The notes under the pieces: generated by a model
The model's database searches: none
Seen by the model: the letters and a program-made list of their open reading frames with translations, nothing else
What the model was told of the DNA's origin: nothing
Part shown: positions 49,546-57,466 of the stretch, piece by piece
Position numbering within the stretch: position 1 is the first letter of the stretch
How the letters are laid out: every line of letters starts with the position of its first letter
Assembly (NCBI GenBank): GCA_900470155.1
Contig: UBZT01000009.1
Coordinates: forward strand, 889,524 to 953,523
Length of the DNA stretch: 64,000 nt
Reading direction: 5' to 3'
Source of the DNA: Hyphomicrobiales bacterium
GTDB lineage: Bacteria; Pseudomonadota; Alphaproteobacteria; Rhizobiales; Rhizobiaceae
Program-made: the position numbers and the translations under genes

Positions 49546-49643
49546 ACGATGTGGGAAATGGCCCCGGCAAATTCAAGATCATCGCTGTTTCCGCTGATGA
49601 ATTGCATGTGAACGGCAGGTTCAAAGTCGGTTCAGCCCCGCCA

Positions 49644-49757
49644 GCGTAAAAACGCACCATCGGTTGTCTCGAACCCGATGCCGGGAATATCGCCCCTTCC
49701 ATCCCGGCTGATCTTGCCGGAACCGCGCTCTCCCCTGAAGCGGTTCCGGCTTTTTTC
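49644..49757 (+). ncRNA. Candidate structured small RNA
   Basis: Four consecutive hairpins can be drawn on the plus strand: GCGT-aaaa-ACGC (49644-49655), ATCGGTT...AACCcGAT (49659-49679), GCCGGGA...TCCCGGC (49680-49708), and the terminator GCCGGAACCGC...GCGGTTCCGGC (49716-49750) with TTTTTTCTTTT. The loops are C/U-rich (CGCCCCTTCC and CTCTCCCCTG) and could pair with ribosome sites. No plus-strand gene precedes the terminator, so a stand-alone RNA is the simplest reading. A leader of the hydrolase gene is the alternative. The 5' end is not known. Confidence 0.5.
49716..49757 (+). terminator. Rho-independent terminator of the candidate sRNA
   Basis: The 11-bp perfect stem with a 13-base loop is followed by TTTTTTCTTTT. 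It has no upstream plus-strand gene. Confidence 0.8.
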
Positions 49758-49834
49758 TTTTGACCTTTTCCAGTCGTCATCCTATCCCGATGGAAACGAC
49801 GAAGTGCGCCCCGAACGGTCAGGCATTTGCAAGC

Positions 49835-50824
49835 ATGGACGCCATTCTTCACGCCACTCCAGGCAATCCCGTTCCGGGCCACCCCACGGTCGGCTTCTTC
49901 AAGGGGCATCGCGGCATCAGCCTGCGTTACGCCGTCTTTCGCAGCGAAATCACCGAGATCAAGGGCACGGTGGTGCTGCTGCATGGCCGCAACGAGAGTA
50001 TCGAAAAATATTTCGAGACGATCCGCGATCTGACGTCGCGCGGCTTCTGGGTGGCGACTTACGACTTCCGTGGCCAAGGTGGCTCGGAGAGACTCCTCAA
50101 GGATGCGCGCAAGGGCCATGTCAATCGTTTCATGGACTATATCCGCGACCTGGAAATCTTTCTCGAACAGGTGGTGCTGCCCGATACCCGGCTGCCGTTT
50201 TTCATGCTCGCCCATTCGACCGGTGGCCTGATCGCGCTGAAGGCGGCGCCGCGCCTGTCCAATCGCATCGAGCGCATGGTTCTGACCGCCCCCTTCGTCG
50301 GCCTTGGCGGACAGAAGACCTCACCCGAAAACATCTATCGTCTATCGGCTCTGGCAAGCTGGACGGGCCTGGGTCATATCTGCCTGAACAAGGATGAACC
50401 GCGCAAGGACTTCGACGACAATCCGCTGACCACCGACCCGACGCGTTTCGCCCGCAATCAGCGGCTGGTCATCGACCATCCGGAACTGTTCCTCGGTCCA
50501 CCGACGGCCCGCTGGCTATACGAGGCACAAAATACCATCAATCAGGTGCGCGATCCGCGCCATCTCGCTGCGATCACCGTGCCGACGGTCATCATCGCCC
50601 CCGGCAATGATCCGATTGTGCCCTTCCTGTACCAGGAAAAGCTGTCGCAGTATTTCCGCGCCGGCCAACTTGTCCCGGTCCCCGGAAGTCGCCACGAGAT
50701 CCTGCAGGAGCACGACCGCTACCGCACTCAGGCGCTAGCAGCCTTCTACGCATTTGTCCCCGGCGGAGAACCGGACGAGGTGCGAGAGACACCCCGCCTG
50801 ACGGATGCCGATATCGAGGATTGA
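49835..50824 (+). CDS. Lysophospholipase-like alpha/beta hydrolase
   Basis: The 329-residue serine hydrolase of the PldB/monoacylglycerol-lipase type has the oxyanion segment VVLLHGRNESIEKYF. GFWVATYDFRGQGGSERL follows, and the nucleophile elbow is LAHSTGGLIAL. The acid region is IIAPGNDPIVPFL, and VPGSRHEILQE carries the catalytic His. It is cytosolic by lack of a signal. The start ATG at 49835 is chosen from the MDAILHATPGNPVP pattern. An ATG at 49790 is also possible; neither has a strong ribosome site. It is preceded by the candidate sRNA terminator. Confidence 0.82.
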   Translation: MDAILHATPGNPVPGHPTVGFFKGHRGISLRYAVFRSEITEIKGTVVLLHGRNESIEKYFETIRDLTSRGFWVATYDFRGQGGSERLLKDARKGHVNRFMDYIRDLEIFLEQVVLPDTRLPFFMLAHSTGGLIALKAAPRLSNRIERMVLTAPFVGLGGQKTSPENIYRLSALASWTGLGHICLNKDEPRKDFDDNPLTTDPTRFARNQRLVIDHPELFLGPPTARWLYEAQNTINQVRDPRHLAAITVPTVIIAPGNDPIVPFLYQEKLSQYFRAGQLVPVPGSRHEILQEHDRYRTQALAAFYAFVPGGEPDEVRETPRLTDADIED

Positions 50825-50842
50825 CGGAAACGTGACAGGCGC

Positions 50843-51619
50843 TCAGCGCGCCTTGAGCATCGCCATTGCCTCGGCATGCACGTCCGCAGAACCCGCCGCG
50901 ATGATCGAGCCGCCGTTTTCCGGCCGTGCACCGTCCCAGGTGGTGATCACGCCGCCGGCCTGCTCGATGATCGGGATCAGGGCGCCGACATCATAAGGCT
51001 TCAGAACCGTCTCGATGACCAGGTCGACATGGCCGGCAGCGAGCAGCGCATAGGCGTAGCAATCCACGCCGTAACGAAACAGCTTGACCTTGTCCTGCAC
51101 GGCCTGGAACCGCTCGACTTCCCAGCCTTTGAACAGATGCGGCGAGGTGGTGAACAGGATGGCATTCTCCAGACCGCCGCAGTCGCGCACCTGGATCTGT
51201 CGTTCGCCATCTGGCCCCCGATACCAGGATCGCTCGCCATCGGCATAATAGCGCTCGCCGGTGAACGGCTGGTCCATCAGCCCCATCACCGACCGGCCGT
51301 TTTCCTGGAAACCGATCAACGTTCCCCAGACCGGCACGCCGGAGATGAAGGCGCGCGTTCCGTCGATCGGATCGATCACCCAGAGCTGATCGCTGTCCAT
51401 GCGAATGTTCTCATGCTCTTCGCCGAGAATGCCGTGTGTCGGAAAATCGGCCTCGATCAACTGGCGGATCGCAGCTTCAGCCGCCTGGTCACCTTCGGTC
51501 ACCGGATCGAAGCCGCCCGCTTCCTTGTTGACGACCGATAGTCCTGAGCGAAACCGCGGCAGGGTCTCAGCTTTGGCTGCATCGGCAAGGCGGTCGAAAA
51601 AAGCACGGTCAGGGCGCAT
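50843..51619 (-). CDS. hisN: Histidinol-phosphatase, inositol monophosphatase family
   Basis: The 258-residue Mg-dependent phosphatase has the family metal motifs GILGEEHENI, WVIDPIDGTRAFISGVP, and KPYDVGALIPIIEQAGGVI near the C-terminus. In rhizobia this subgroup (HisN) hydrolyses histidinol phosphate in place of the missing HisB phosphatase domain. The suhB/IMP annotation is an alternative. The divergent MmgR-like sRNA just upstream is a rhizobial arrangement that supports identification as this gene. Confidence 0.88.
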   Translation of the reverse strand: MRPDRAFFDRLADAAKAETLPRFRSGLSVVNKEAGGFDPVTEGDQAAEAAIRQLIEADFPTHGILGEEHENIRMDSDQLWVIDPIDGTRAFISGVPVWGTLIGFQENGRSVMGLMDQPFTGERYYADGERSWYRGPDGERQIQVRDCGGLENAILFTTSPHLFKGWEVERFQAVQDKVKLFRYGVDCYAYALLAAGHVDLVIETVLKPYDVGALIPIIEQAGGVITTWDGARPENGGSIIAAGSADVHAEAMAMLKAR

Positions 51620-51779
51620 GATGAAATCCGTCGAACGAGGAATGGCGCGCCATTCTTAAAGTGAGTTGCGACGAAAGAAAACCGGCAAGACGGACAACCG
51701 CCCGCAACCGCCGAGATCGATGCAAGCGCGACCAATTGCGTATTTTTTGGCCTTGCTTAAAAAAGTGACACAATTGATC

Positions 51780-51809
51780 TTGACAATGGTGCACTGCAAA
51801 AAGTATCTT
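51780..51809 (+). promoter_or_regulatory. Promoter of the MmgR-like sRNA
   Basis: TTGACA (51780-51785), an 18-base spacer and TATCTT (51804-51809) precede the sRNA by about 6 bases. Confidence 0.7.
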
Positions 51810-51814
51810 TTGCC

Positions 51815-51891
51815 TACAGTCTTTGACTGTAAATACCCTCCTTGGGTGTTTCCTCCCTAGACTTAGCCGCGCCCTTGGCGCGGTTTTTTTT
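51815..51891 (+). ncRNA. mmgR: MmgR / suhB (alpha-r8) small RNA
   Basis: The 77-base transcript has a hairpin ACAGTC-ttt-GACTGT, then a second stem with the loop TCCTT, and the single-stranded anti-SD motif TTTCCTCCCT. It ends in the terminator stem CCGCGCC-CTT-GGCGCGG and eight T residues. The UUUCCUCCCU motif, length and place beside hisN and N-formylglutamate amidohydrolase agree with the rhizobial MmgR/suhB RNA. In Sinorhizobium this sRNA limits polyhydroxybutyrate granule accumulation. The promoter matches TTGACA-N18-TATCTT. Confidence 0.85.
51867..51891 (+). terminator. Terminator of the MmgR-like sRNA
   Basis: The stem CCGCGCC-CTT-GGCGCGG is followed by eight T residues. Confidence 0.9.
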
Positions 51892-51907
51892 GCCTGATGT
51901 GTGGGAA

Positions 51908-52783
51908 TTATTCGGCGGCCAGAGAAGTGTCGCCCGCATAGTCGGCAACATATTCAGCCATTTGCCCCATGAACAGAGCGAGCGAACCCGCCAGCGCATC
52001 AAAATCTGGCCGCTTGAGCAGCGTTGCCTCATCGATATAGAGCGAGCGATTGATCTCGATCTGCAGGGCATGCAGCCCGCGCGCTGGGCGGCCATAGTGC
52101 TCAGTGATGAAGCCGCCGGCATAGGGCTTGTTGCGCACGGCAGCAAAGCCAAGTCCTTCCAGGAATTCAATGGCGGCGTGCGAAAGCTCGGCCGATGCGC
52201 TGGTCCCATAGCGGTCGCCGACGATAAAATCCGGGCGTAACCCGCTGCCGGCCACCCGAATATTGCCCGGCATCGAGTGGCAATCGATCAACACGCCGAA
52301 GCCGAAGCGGGCATGGGTCCGCGCAATCAGCCGGCGCAGGCAGGCATGATACGGTTTGTAGCAGGCCTCGATCCGTTCAAGCGCCACGGCAAGCGGCATG
52401 CGCCGCTCGTAGATTTCCATGTTCTCGGCAACGATCCGCGGAACGGTCCCAAGCCCGCCGGCGACGCGCGCCGAATTGCTGTTGGCAAACGGCGGCAGCG
52501 GATCGGTAAACATCCGTGGGTCGAGCTCGTAGGGCTCGCGATTGACATCAACATAGGCCCGCGGAAAATGCGCCAGCAGCAATGGCGCACCGAATGAGGG
52601 CGCCGCGGAAAACAGCTCATCGACATAGTGATCCTCAGACCGGCGAATCGCCAGATCATCGAGTCGCGTCTCATCGAGGAAGGAAACGGGATATCTTCGA
52701 CCGCTATGGGGGGAGTTATACACAAAGGGAATGGACTGAACCTGGGGCTCGCGAACCTCGAACAGCTCGAAATCGCTTGTCAT
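51908..52783 (-). CDS. N-formylglutamate amidohydrolase family, second copy
   Basis: The 291-residue zinc-hydrolase family member has IPFVYNSPHSGRRYPVSFLD (first metal His), EDHYVDELFSAAPSFG, FGVLIDCHSMPGNIRVAG (second His), and ALQIEINRSLYIDEATLL. It is closer to classic HutG-type N-formylglutamate deformylase than the copy at 10841. The divergent neighbour is cpdR, with tRNA-Val beyond; this order is known from Sinorhizobium. The physiological substrate is not known for these chromosomal copies. Confidence 0.85.
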   Translation of the reverse strand: MTSDFELFEVREPQVQSIPFVYNSPHSGRRYPVSFLDETRLDDLAIRRSEDHYVDELFSAAPSFGAPLLLAHFPRAYVDVNREPYELDPRMFTDPLPPFANSNSARVAGGLGTVPRIVAENMEIYERRMPLAVALERIEACYKPYHACLRRLIARTHARFGFGVLIDCHSMPGNIRVAGSGLRPDFIVGDRYGTSASAELSHAAIEFLEGLGFAAVRNKPYAGGFITEHYGRPARGLHALQIEINRSLYIDEATLLKRPDFDALAGSLALFMGQMAEYVADYAGDTSLAAE

Positions 52784-52981
52784 TCCGCCCCCAGCGCCTC
52801 TTCTTTACCAAGTCACAAACTTGTTGTGGAAGTCATGTTGCCAGTTGGCCGCCCCGAAGTCCATACTGGTTTCAGCGGCGCGAGCGGCCCTCTTTTCGTT
52901 GTTCACGGGATCTTTACTCGGCACGACCTAATGTCAGGGGCTGCGAGCCTTCCATGCAATTCCAGTGTAAGCGGTCCCTAA

Positions 52982-53344
52982 ATGACTCAGAAAATCCTTC
53001 TCGCCGAAGATGACAACGACATGCGCCGGTTCCTGGTCAAGGCGTTGGAAAAGGCGGGTTACAAAGTATCCTCCTTCGACAACGGCGCCAGCGCCTACGA
53101 CCGCCTGCGCGAAGAACCCTTTTCGCTTCTCCTGACCGATATCGTGATGCCGGAAATGGACGGGATCGAACTGGCGCGCCGCGCCACCGAACTCGACCCT
53201 GACCTCAAGGTGATGTTCATCACCGGCTTTGCGGCCGTCGCGCTGAACGCCGATTCGAAGGCTCCGAAGGACGCCAAGGTTCTTTCCAAGCCTTTCCACC
53301 TTCGTGACCTCGTCGACGAAGTCAACAAACTCCTTGCTGCGTAA
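52982..53344 (+). CDS. cpdR: CpdR cell-cycle response regulator
   Basis: The 120-residue single-domain receiver reads KILLAEDDNDMRRFLVKALE, with acceptor Asp53 in LLLTDIVMPEMDG and Lys in VLSKPFHLRDL. In Caulobacter and Sinorhizobium, unphosphorylated CpdR brings ClpXP to substrates such as CtrA at the cell pole. The CckA-ChpT relay phosphorylates CpdR and switches this off. No output domain is needed. The match of the whole chain and the position beside tRNA-Val support the CpdR1 assignment. Confidence 0.93.
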   Translation: MTQKILLAEDDNDMRRFLVKALEKAGYKVSSFDNGASAYDRLREEPFSLLLTDIVMPEMDGIELARRATELDPDLKVMFITGFAAVALNADSKAPKDAKVLSKPFHLRDLVDEVNKLLAA

Positions 53345-53395
53345 GGCCTCCCGAAGAGCGTGTAAAAAACTCTTCACAAAACTCCAAAAAGCCTA

Positions 53396-53425
53396 TTGAC
53401 GGGCGCCGGGGTTTTGTGGTCTTAA
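53396..53425 (+). promoter_or_regulatory. Probable promoter of tRNA-Val
   Basis: TTGACG (53396-53401) and TCTTAA (53420-53425) are separated by 18 bases. The predicted start is about 7 bases before the tRNA. Confidence 0.5.
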
Positions 53426-53438
53426 GCCGCCATCGGAT

Positions 53439-53513
<75 letters not shown>

Positions 53514-53531
53514 TTCGAATTAAGAGAAATC

Positions 53532-53563
53532 AAGGGCTTGTCGGAAACGACGAGCCCTTTTTC
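53532..53563 (+). terminator. Terminator after tRNA-Val
   Basis: The stem AAGGGCTtGTCG-gaaa-CGACgAGCCCTT is followed by TTTT. Confidence 0.85.
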
Positions 53564-53792
53564 CATTCCGGCCTTGAGGATTTGCCGGCGGCGTGGCGGC
53601 ATGTTTTCCCGCTCGCTTAAGCCCGACATTGGGATTTCGAAAAATGAGGTGCCGGTCGAGAGAGGGCGCCAGCCGACTGGCTTTGCCGGCTCAGCGAACC
53701 GGAAATTGTCGCCTGCGTTTTCACGACCAATGCAGTCGCTGACTGCCTAACGGCTTAATTCCTGGGCAAGACGACAAACCCTGCAGGACAAC

Positions 53793-53824
53793 AAAAAAGG
53801 CCGGGGCGAAATCGCACCGACCTT
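53793..53824 (-). terminator. Orphan minus-strand terminator
   Basis: AAGGTCGGTGCGA pairs with TCGCCCCGGCCTT over 13 positions, with one mismatch (and one G-U). A run of six T follows on the minus strand. No convincing minus-strand gene lies upstream (to its right, up to 54081). Confidence 0.6.
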
Positions 53825-54081
53825 CCTCATTATCGCCTACTCACCAGTGCCAGTACATCCGTGGTCAAAAGTCTTGGGCGACACCAAGATCGCGAGCGAC
53901 AGAAACTTCCAGCGCTCATTAGCAATCTCAATGAGCGTCATATAGCGTGGCATTGTGTCGGAAACATGATCGCCATCGGCCATTTGTCGAGATTTTTGGT
54001 CTGCAACCCTTCCCTTGTTCCGATCCTGCCATAGTTAGGGGTGTAGAGCGCAATTTTGCGCCTTTGCAAGGAGTCGGGGAA

Positions 54082-54249
54082 TTGGGAACATCTGTTCTGA
54101 TCAGCATCTTAATTACATTTCTGGTTATCGTTCTGGTCCTCTATCTGATCGGCATGCTGCCCGTTGATGCCCGTGCGAAACAGATCGCCCGCATCGTTGT
54201 CATCATCATCGGTGTCATCTCGCTGCTGAAGTACCTGGCCATATTTTAA
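54082..54249 (+). CDS. Small two-helix membrane protein
   Basis: The 55-residue protein starts with TTG eight bases after AAGGAG (GTSVLISILITFLVIVLVLY). It has two hydrophobic helices separated by a loop (LPVDARAKQIARI), and ends ISLLKYLAIF. It resembles the small Thivi_2564-type membrane proteins, whose function is unknown; the match is by pattern only. A terminator-like hairpin follows within 100 bases. Confidence 0.7.
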   Translation: MGTSVLISILITFLVIVLVLYLIGMLPVDARAKQIARIVVIIIGVISLLKYLAIF

Positions 54250-54326
54250 CCGCGCGTCTCGGCGCTCAGGCGAGAGGGTGGATACACTGTCCTCGCCCGG
54301 CGCATGTTCGTGAGGTTGCGTATTCG

Positions 54327-54356
54327 AAGGGCTTGCCGGCAACGGCAAGCCTTTTG
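54327..54356 (+). terminator. Terminator after the small membrane protein gene
   Basis: The stem AAGGgCTTGCCG...CGGCAAGcCTTTT is followed by TGCTTG. Confidence 0.7.
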
Positions 54357-54419
54357 CTTGCCCAAAAGCATGGTCTTGCATGATTCCACGCGCAAAATTG
54401 ACCCGACAAAATGGCTGGC

Positions 54420-54863
54420 TTACTCGACCACCGTCACGACATCGGCAACGTAGACGATCAGATAGCCACCATTGCGCCTCGCTTCCCCTGCCCACCGGCG
54501 GAGATCGTCAAAATAGGGCTCGCGCTGCCAGATAGTCGCATAGGCGGGATCCACCAGAACGGTCATCTGTGGTCCTTGGACATAAACCATCATATGACTG
54601 ACGGTCGGATCCCAATGATCCGCCAACTGCGATTCGGTGCGCCAGAGACAGAGAAAATCCCGGCAGGTCTGCGGCCGCACTTCATAGTTCACACAGCCAC
54701 TGCCGGGCACGCAGTGTCGACAGGTGACATTGGCCGGTTTTTCCAGTTCGTCGATATCGGGCAGTATACAGCAAAGCGTACAAACGCCACACGAACGCGC
54801 GCCAGCCCGTCCCCCGGCAACTCCCCCGGCAAATCCGGCGGCCGGATCGTCAATGGCCGCCAT
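54420..54863 (-). CDS. YkgJ-type cysteine-cluster protein
   Basis: The 147-residue protein has a metal-type cysteine cluster at the N-terminus: CGVCTLCCILPDIDEL (Cys25, 28, 31, 32), CRHCVPGSGC (48, 51, 57) and CRDFLC (67, 72). The Cys-x2-Cys-x2-Cys-Cys pattern is the YkgJ/CxxCxxCC family hallmark, a likely zinc or iron-sulfur ligand set. Function is unknown. It lies 24 bases downstream of the leftward FAH-family gene and is probably in the same transcript. Confidence 0.8.
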   Translation of the reverse strand: MAAIDDPAAGFAGGVAGGRAGARSCGVCTLCCILPDIDELEKPANVTCRHCVPGSGCVNYEVRPQTCRDFLCLWRTESQLADHWDPTVSHMMVYVQGPQMTVLVDPAYATIWQREPYFDDLRRWAGEARRNGGYLIVYVADVVTVVE

Positions 54864-54887
54864 CGGCCGACCGCTTTGTCTGCAGCG

Positions 54888-55616
54888 TCACTCGGCTGGA
54901 CCGATCGTCAGCTCAAGCGTTACCAATCCCTCGACTTCGCCAACCAGGTGATCGCCGGGCACCACCGGTCCAACGCCGGATGGCGTTCCCGTGTAGATGA
55001 GATCGCCGGCCGTCAGATGATAGTAGCGTGACAGATGGCTGATCATCTCCGGCACCGACCAGATCAGATCGGAGAGATGACCAACCTGCTTGGTCTCGCC
55101 GTTCACGGTCAGTGAAATCCGCTGGCTTTCCGGTCTGAAATCGGCGGCCTTCGTGATCGCCCCGATGATCGCCGAATCCTCGAACGACTTGGCCATGTCC
55201 CACGGGCGACCCTGGTCCTTGGCAATTTGCTGCAGGTCCCGGCGGGTCATGTCGAGCCCGGTTGCATAGCCGTAGACGATGCTCTCGGCTTCATCCTCGG
55301 CAATCCGGAAAGCCGGTGCGCCGATCGCAATCACCAACTCTATTTCGTGATGGCAATCGCTGGTGCCGGGTGGATAGGGCATGGTCGATCCATTGAGCAA
55401 AAGGCCCGTCGGCGGCTTGTTGAAGTAGAACGGTGCCGTCCGGTCGACAGCATTGCCCATTTCCGCCGCATGGGCTGCATAGTTGCGTCCGACACAAAAG
55501 ATCCGGTGAACGGGAAAACCGTTGTTTTCGCCGAGAACCGGGATGACGGGTGCGGCGGGAACAGCAAAGAGCGGTGCGAGTTGGGTCACGAATATGCGCC
55601 TTGGAAAAGTGTTCAT
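54888..55616 (-). CDS. FAH-family hydrolase (fumarylpyruvate-hydrolase-like)
   Basis: The 242-residue metal-dependent protein of the fumarylacetoacetase family has IFCVGRNYAAHAAEMGN, the metal ligands in CHHEIELVIAIG and GYATGLDMTRRDLQ, and GDLIYTGTPSGVGPV. The closest functional types are fumarylpyruvate hydrolases (gentisate route) and acylpyruvases/oxaloacetate decarboxylases. The context does not tell them apart. The ATG at 55616 is used; a GTG ten codons later is possible. YkgJ-like gene follows in the same direction. Confidence 0.82.
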   Translation of the reverse strand: MNTFPRRIFVTQLAPLFAVPAAPVIPVLGENNGFPVHRIFCVGRNYAAHAAEMGNAVDRTAPFYFNKPPTGLLLNGSTMPYPPGTSDCHHEIELVIAIGAPAFRIAEDEAESIVYGYATGLDMTRRDLQQIAKDQGRPWDMAKSFEDSAIIGAITKAADFRPESQRISLTVNGETKQVGHLSDLIWSVPEMISHLSRYYHLTAGDLIYTGTPSGVGPVVPGDHLVGEVEGLVTLELTIGPAE

Positions 55617-55899
55617 TCAACAGTCGGCAACCGGAACCACCCGGCAACCTTGTCGTCGGAATTGATCACAGCACGGCCTGCGCGGCAATGCCAACCATGC
55701 GGCAGGCTTTCACTTTCACCCGAATGGGGGAAGGCTGGAGCACTTGGAAAAAGGGAACAAAAAATGTAACAAACCTTTCGTTGCCGCGTTCCACACTCGC
55801 GCGGTTCAGCATGTGAAACCTCGATTGAGGTCAGACCGAACCGCAGGAACACGGACCCGGGCAGCCACCTGCCCACCCAGAGACTGAAAGGCAAGACAA

Positions 55900-57327
55900 A
55901 TGAGCAGCAAGATCGTTCCGGTCATCATGGCCGGCGGCAAGGGAACCCGGCTTTGGCCCCTCTCACGCGCCACGGCGGCCAAACAGTTCATCCGCTTCCT
56001 TGGCGATGAAACCCTGCTACAGAAAACCATGCTGCGTGTCGCCGACAAGGCCATTTACGAAGCGCCCCTGGTCATCACCAACGAGGATTTCCGCTTTCTC
56101 GTGGCAGAACAGGCCCGCGAACTGAACACCAGGCTCGACGGCATTATTCTCGAGCCCGAAGCCCGCAATACGGCGGCGGCGGTTGCCGCGGCAGCCTTGG
56201 TGGTCAGCGAGCGCCATGGCCCGGACGCGCTGATCCAGATCCTCCCGTCTGACCACGAAATCACCATCGACGACACCTATCGCCGCTGCATCGCGGAAGC
56301 GTCCGAGGCAGCCCGCGCCGGCAAGATCGTCACCTTCGGCATCACCCCGACCGAACCCGCCACCGGATATGGTTATATTGAAATCGGCGACGCGCTTGGC
56401 AACGGCGCGTTTGCGGTGAAACGCTTCGTCGAAAAGCCGAACGCCGAGACGGCCGAGCAGATGCTCGCCAGCGGCAACTACGCCTGGAACTCCGGCATGT
56501 TCGTCTTTTCCGCCGGGCAGATGATCTCCGAACTGCAGACGCTGGCGCCGGAAGTGCTGGCGGCGGTCACAACCTCCATCGAGAAGGCCAAGGGTGATCT
56601 CGACTTCACCCGTCTCGATGCAGAAAGCTTTGCCCAGGCACCCAGCATCTCGATCGACTATGCCGTTATGGAAAAGACCGCGAACGCCGCCGTTGTCCCG
56701 GCCCCGATCGTCTGGTCCGACCTCGGCTCCTGGGACGCCATCTGGAAGCTCGACGGCGGCGACGAAGACGGAAATGTCGTGACCGGCAATGCGACGGTCG
56801 TCGGCACGAAGAACTCGCTGGTCATGTCGCGTCACAATCATATCGCTGTCCAGGGCATGGAAGGCGTCGCCGTCATCGCATCCGAAGACGCAGTCTATGT
56901 CGGCCGGCTCGACGACAGCCAGAGCGTCGGTTCGCTGGTCAAGCTTCTGGCCGCCGATGAAAAGACCGCCTACCTGACGGAAAATCATCCGACATCGCTG
57001 CGCCCCTGGGGCGGTTATACCTCGATCCTCAACGGCGAGCGCTTCCAGGTGAAGCGGCTGTTCGTCCATCCGGACAAGAAGCTGTCGCTGCAGAAGCACC
57101 ATCATCGTGCCGAACACTGGGTCTGCGTCCGCGGCACGGCTGAGGTCACGATTGACGACAAGGTGACCATCCTGCACGAGAACCAGTCGATCTACATTCC
57201 GCAAGGTTCGGTGCATCGTCTCGGCAATCCGGGCAAGATCCAGCTCGAAATCATCGAGATCCAGACCGGTTCCTATCTCGGCGAAGATGACATCATTCGC
57301 CTGGTCGATGAGTTCGGCCGCAGTTGA
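55900..57327 (+). CDS. manC: Mannose-1-phosphate guanylyltransferase/isomerase
   Basis: The 475-residue bifunctional-type protein makes GDP-mannose. The nucleotidyltransferase domain starts VPVIMAGGKGTRLWPLSR and contains FVEKPNAETAEQM. The C-terminal cupin carries the type-II phosphomannose-isomerase motifs RPWGGYTSILNGERFQVK and SLQKHHHRAEHWVCVRG. Length matches ManC/XanB. GDP-mannose feeds LPS and exopolysaccharide. The ATG follows a GGCAAGA-type site. A terminator follows, so it is not fused in an operon with the next cluster. Confidence 0.94.
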   Translation: MSSKIVPVIMAGGKGTRLWPLSRATAAKQFIRFLGDETLLQKTMLRVADKAIYEAPLVITNEDFRFLVAEQARELNTRLDGIILEPEARNTAAAVAAAALVVSERHGPDALIQILPSDHEITIDDTYRRCIAEASEAARAGKIVTFGITPTEPATGYGYIEIGDALGNGAFAVKRFVEKPNAETAEQMLASGNYAWNSGMFVFSAGQMISELQTLAPEVLAAVTTSIEKAKGDLDFTRLDAESFAQAPSISIDYAVMEKTANAAVVPAPIVWSDLGSWDAIWKLDGGDEDGNVVTGNATVVGTKNSLVMSRHNHIAVQGMEGVAVIASEDAVYVGRLDDSQSVGSLVKLLAADEKTAYLTENHPTSLRPWGGYTSILNGERFQVKRLFVHPDKKLSLQKHHHRAEHWVCVRGTAEVTIDDKVTILHENQSIYIPQGSVHRLGNPGKIQLEIIEIQTGSYLGEDDIIRLVDEFGRS

Positions 57328-57347
57328 TCTTTGTCAAAATGCACTAA

Positions 57348-57390
57348 AAGCGGGCTCTGCGACACCAGTCGACAGGGCCCGCTTGCTTTA
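57348..57390 (+). terminator. Terminator after manC
   Basis: AAGCGGGC and GCCCGCTT pair across a 21-base loop and are followed by GCTTTA. The large loop makes it a weaker than average structure. Confidence 0.6.
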
Positions 57391-57466
57391 TGCCGCTGCA
57401 TTGCACAAGATCACCGTCCACCCGTGCAATCGGGAAAAACAAGGGCGAACAGGGCAAGCGGACCGT

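Larger units (their letters stand above)
53514..54081. other. Intergenic stretch without a supported gene
   Basis: The first part holds the tRNA terminator. A minus-strand terminator-like hairpin lies at 53793-53824. On the minus strand above it is a 38-codon frame (MPRYMTLIEIANERWKFLSL onwards, stop near 53840) without a ribosome site, which I do not call as a gene. A plus-strand frame starting at 53538 begins inside the tRNA terminator and is also not supported. Confidence 0.6.

Noticed and set aside
53538..53750. 70-codon plus-strand frame after the tRNA
   Set aside because: It starts inside the tRNA terminator, has no ribosome site and shows no family pattern.
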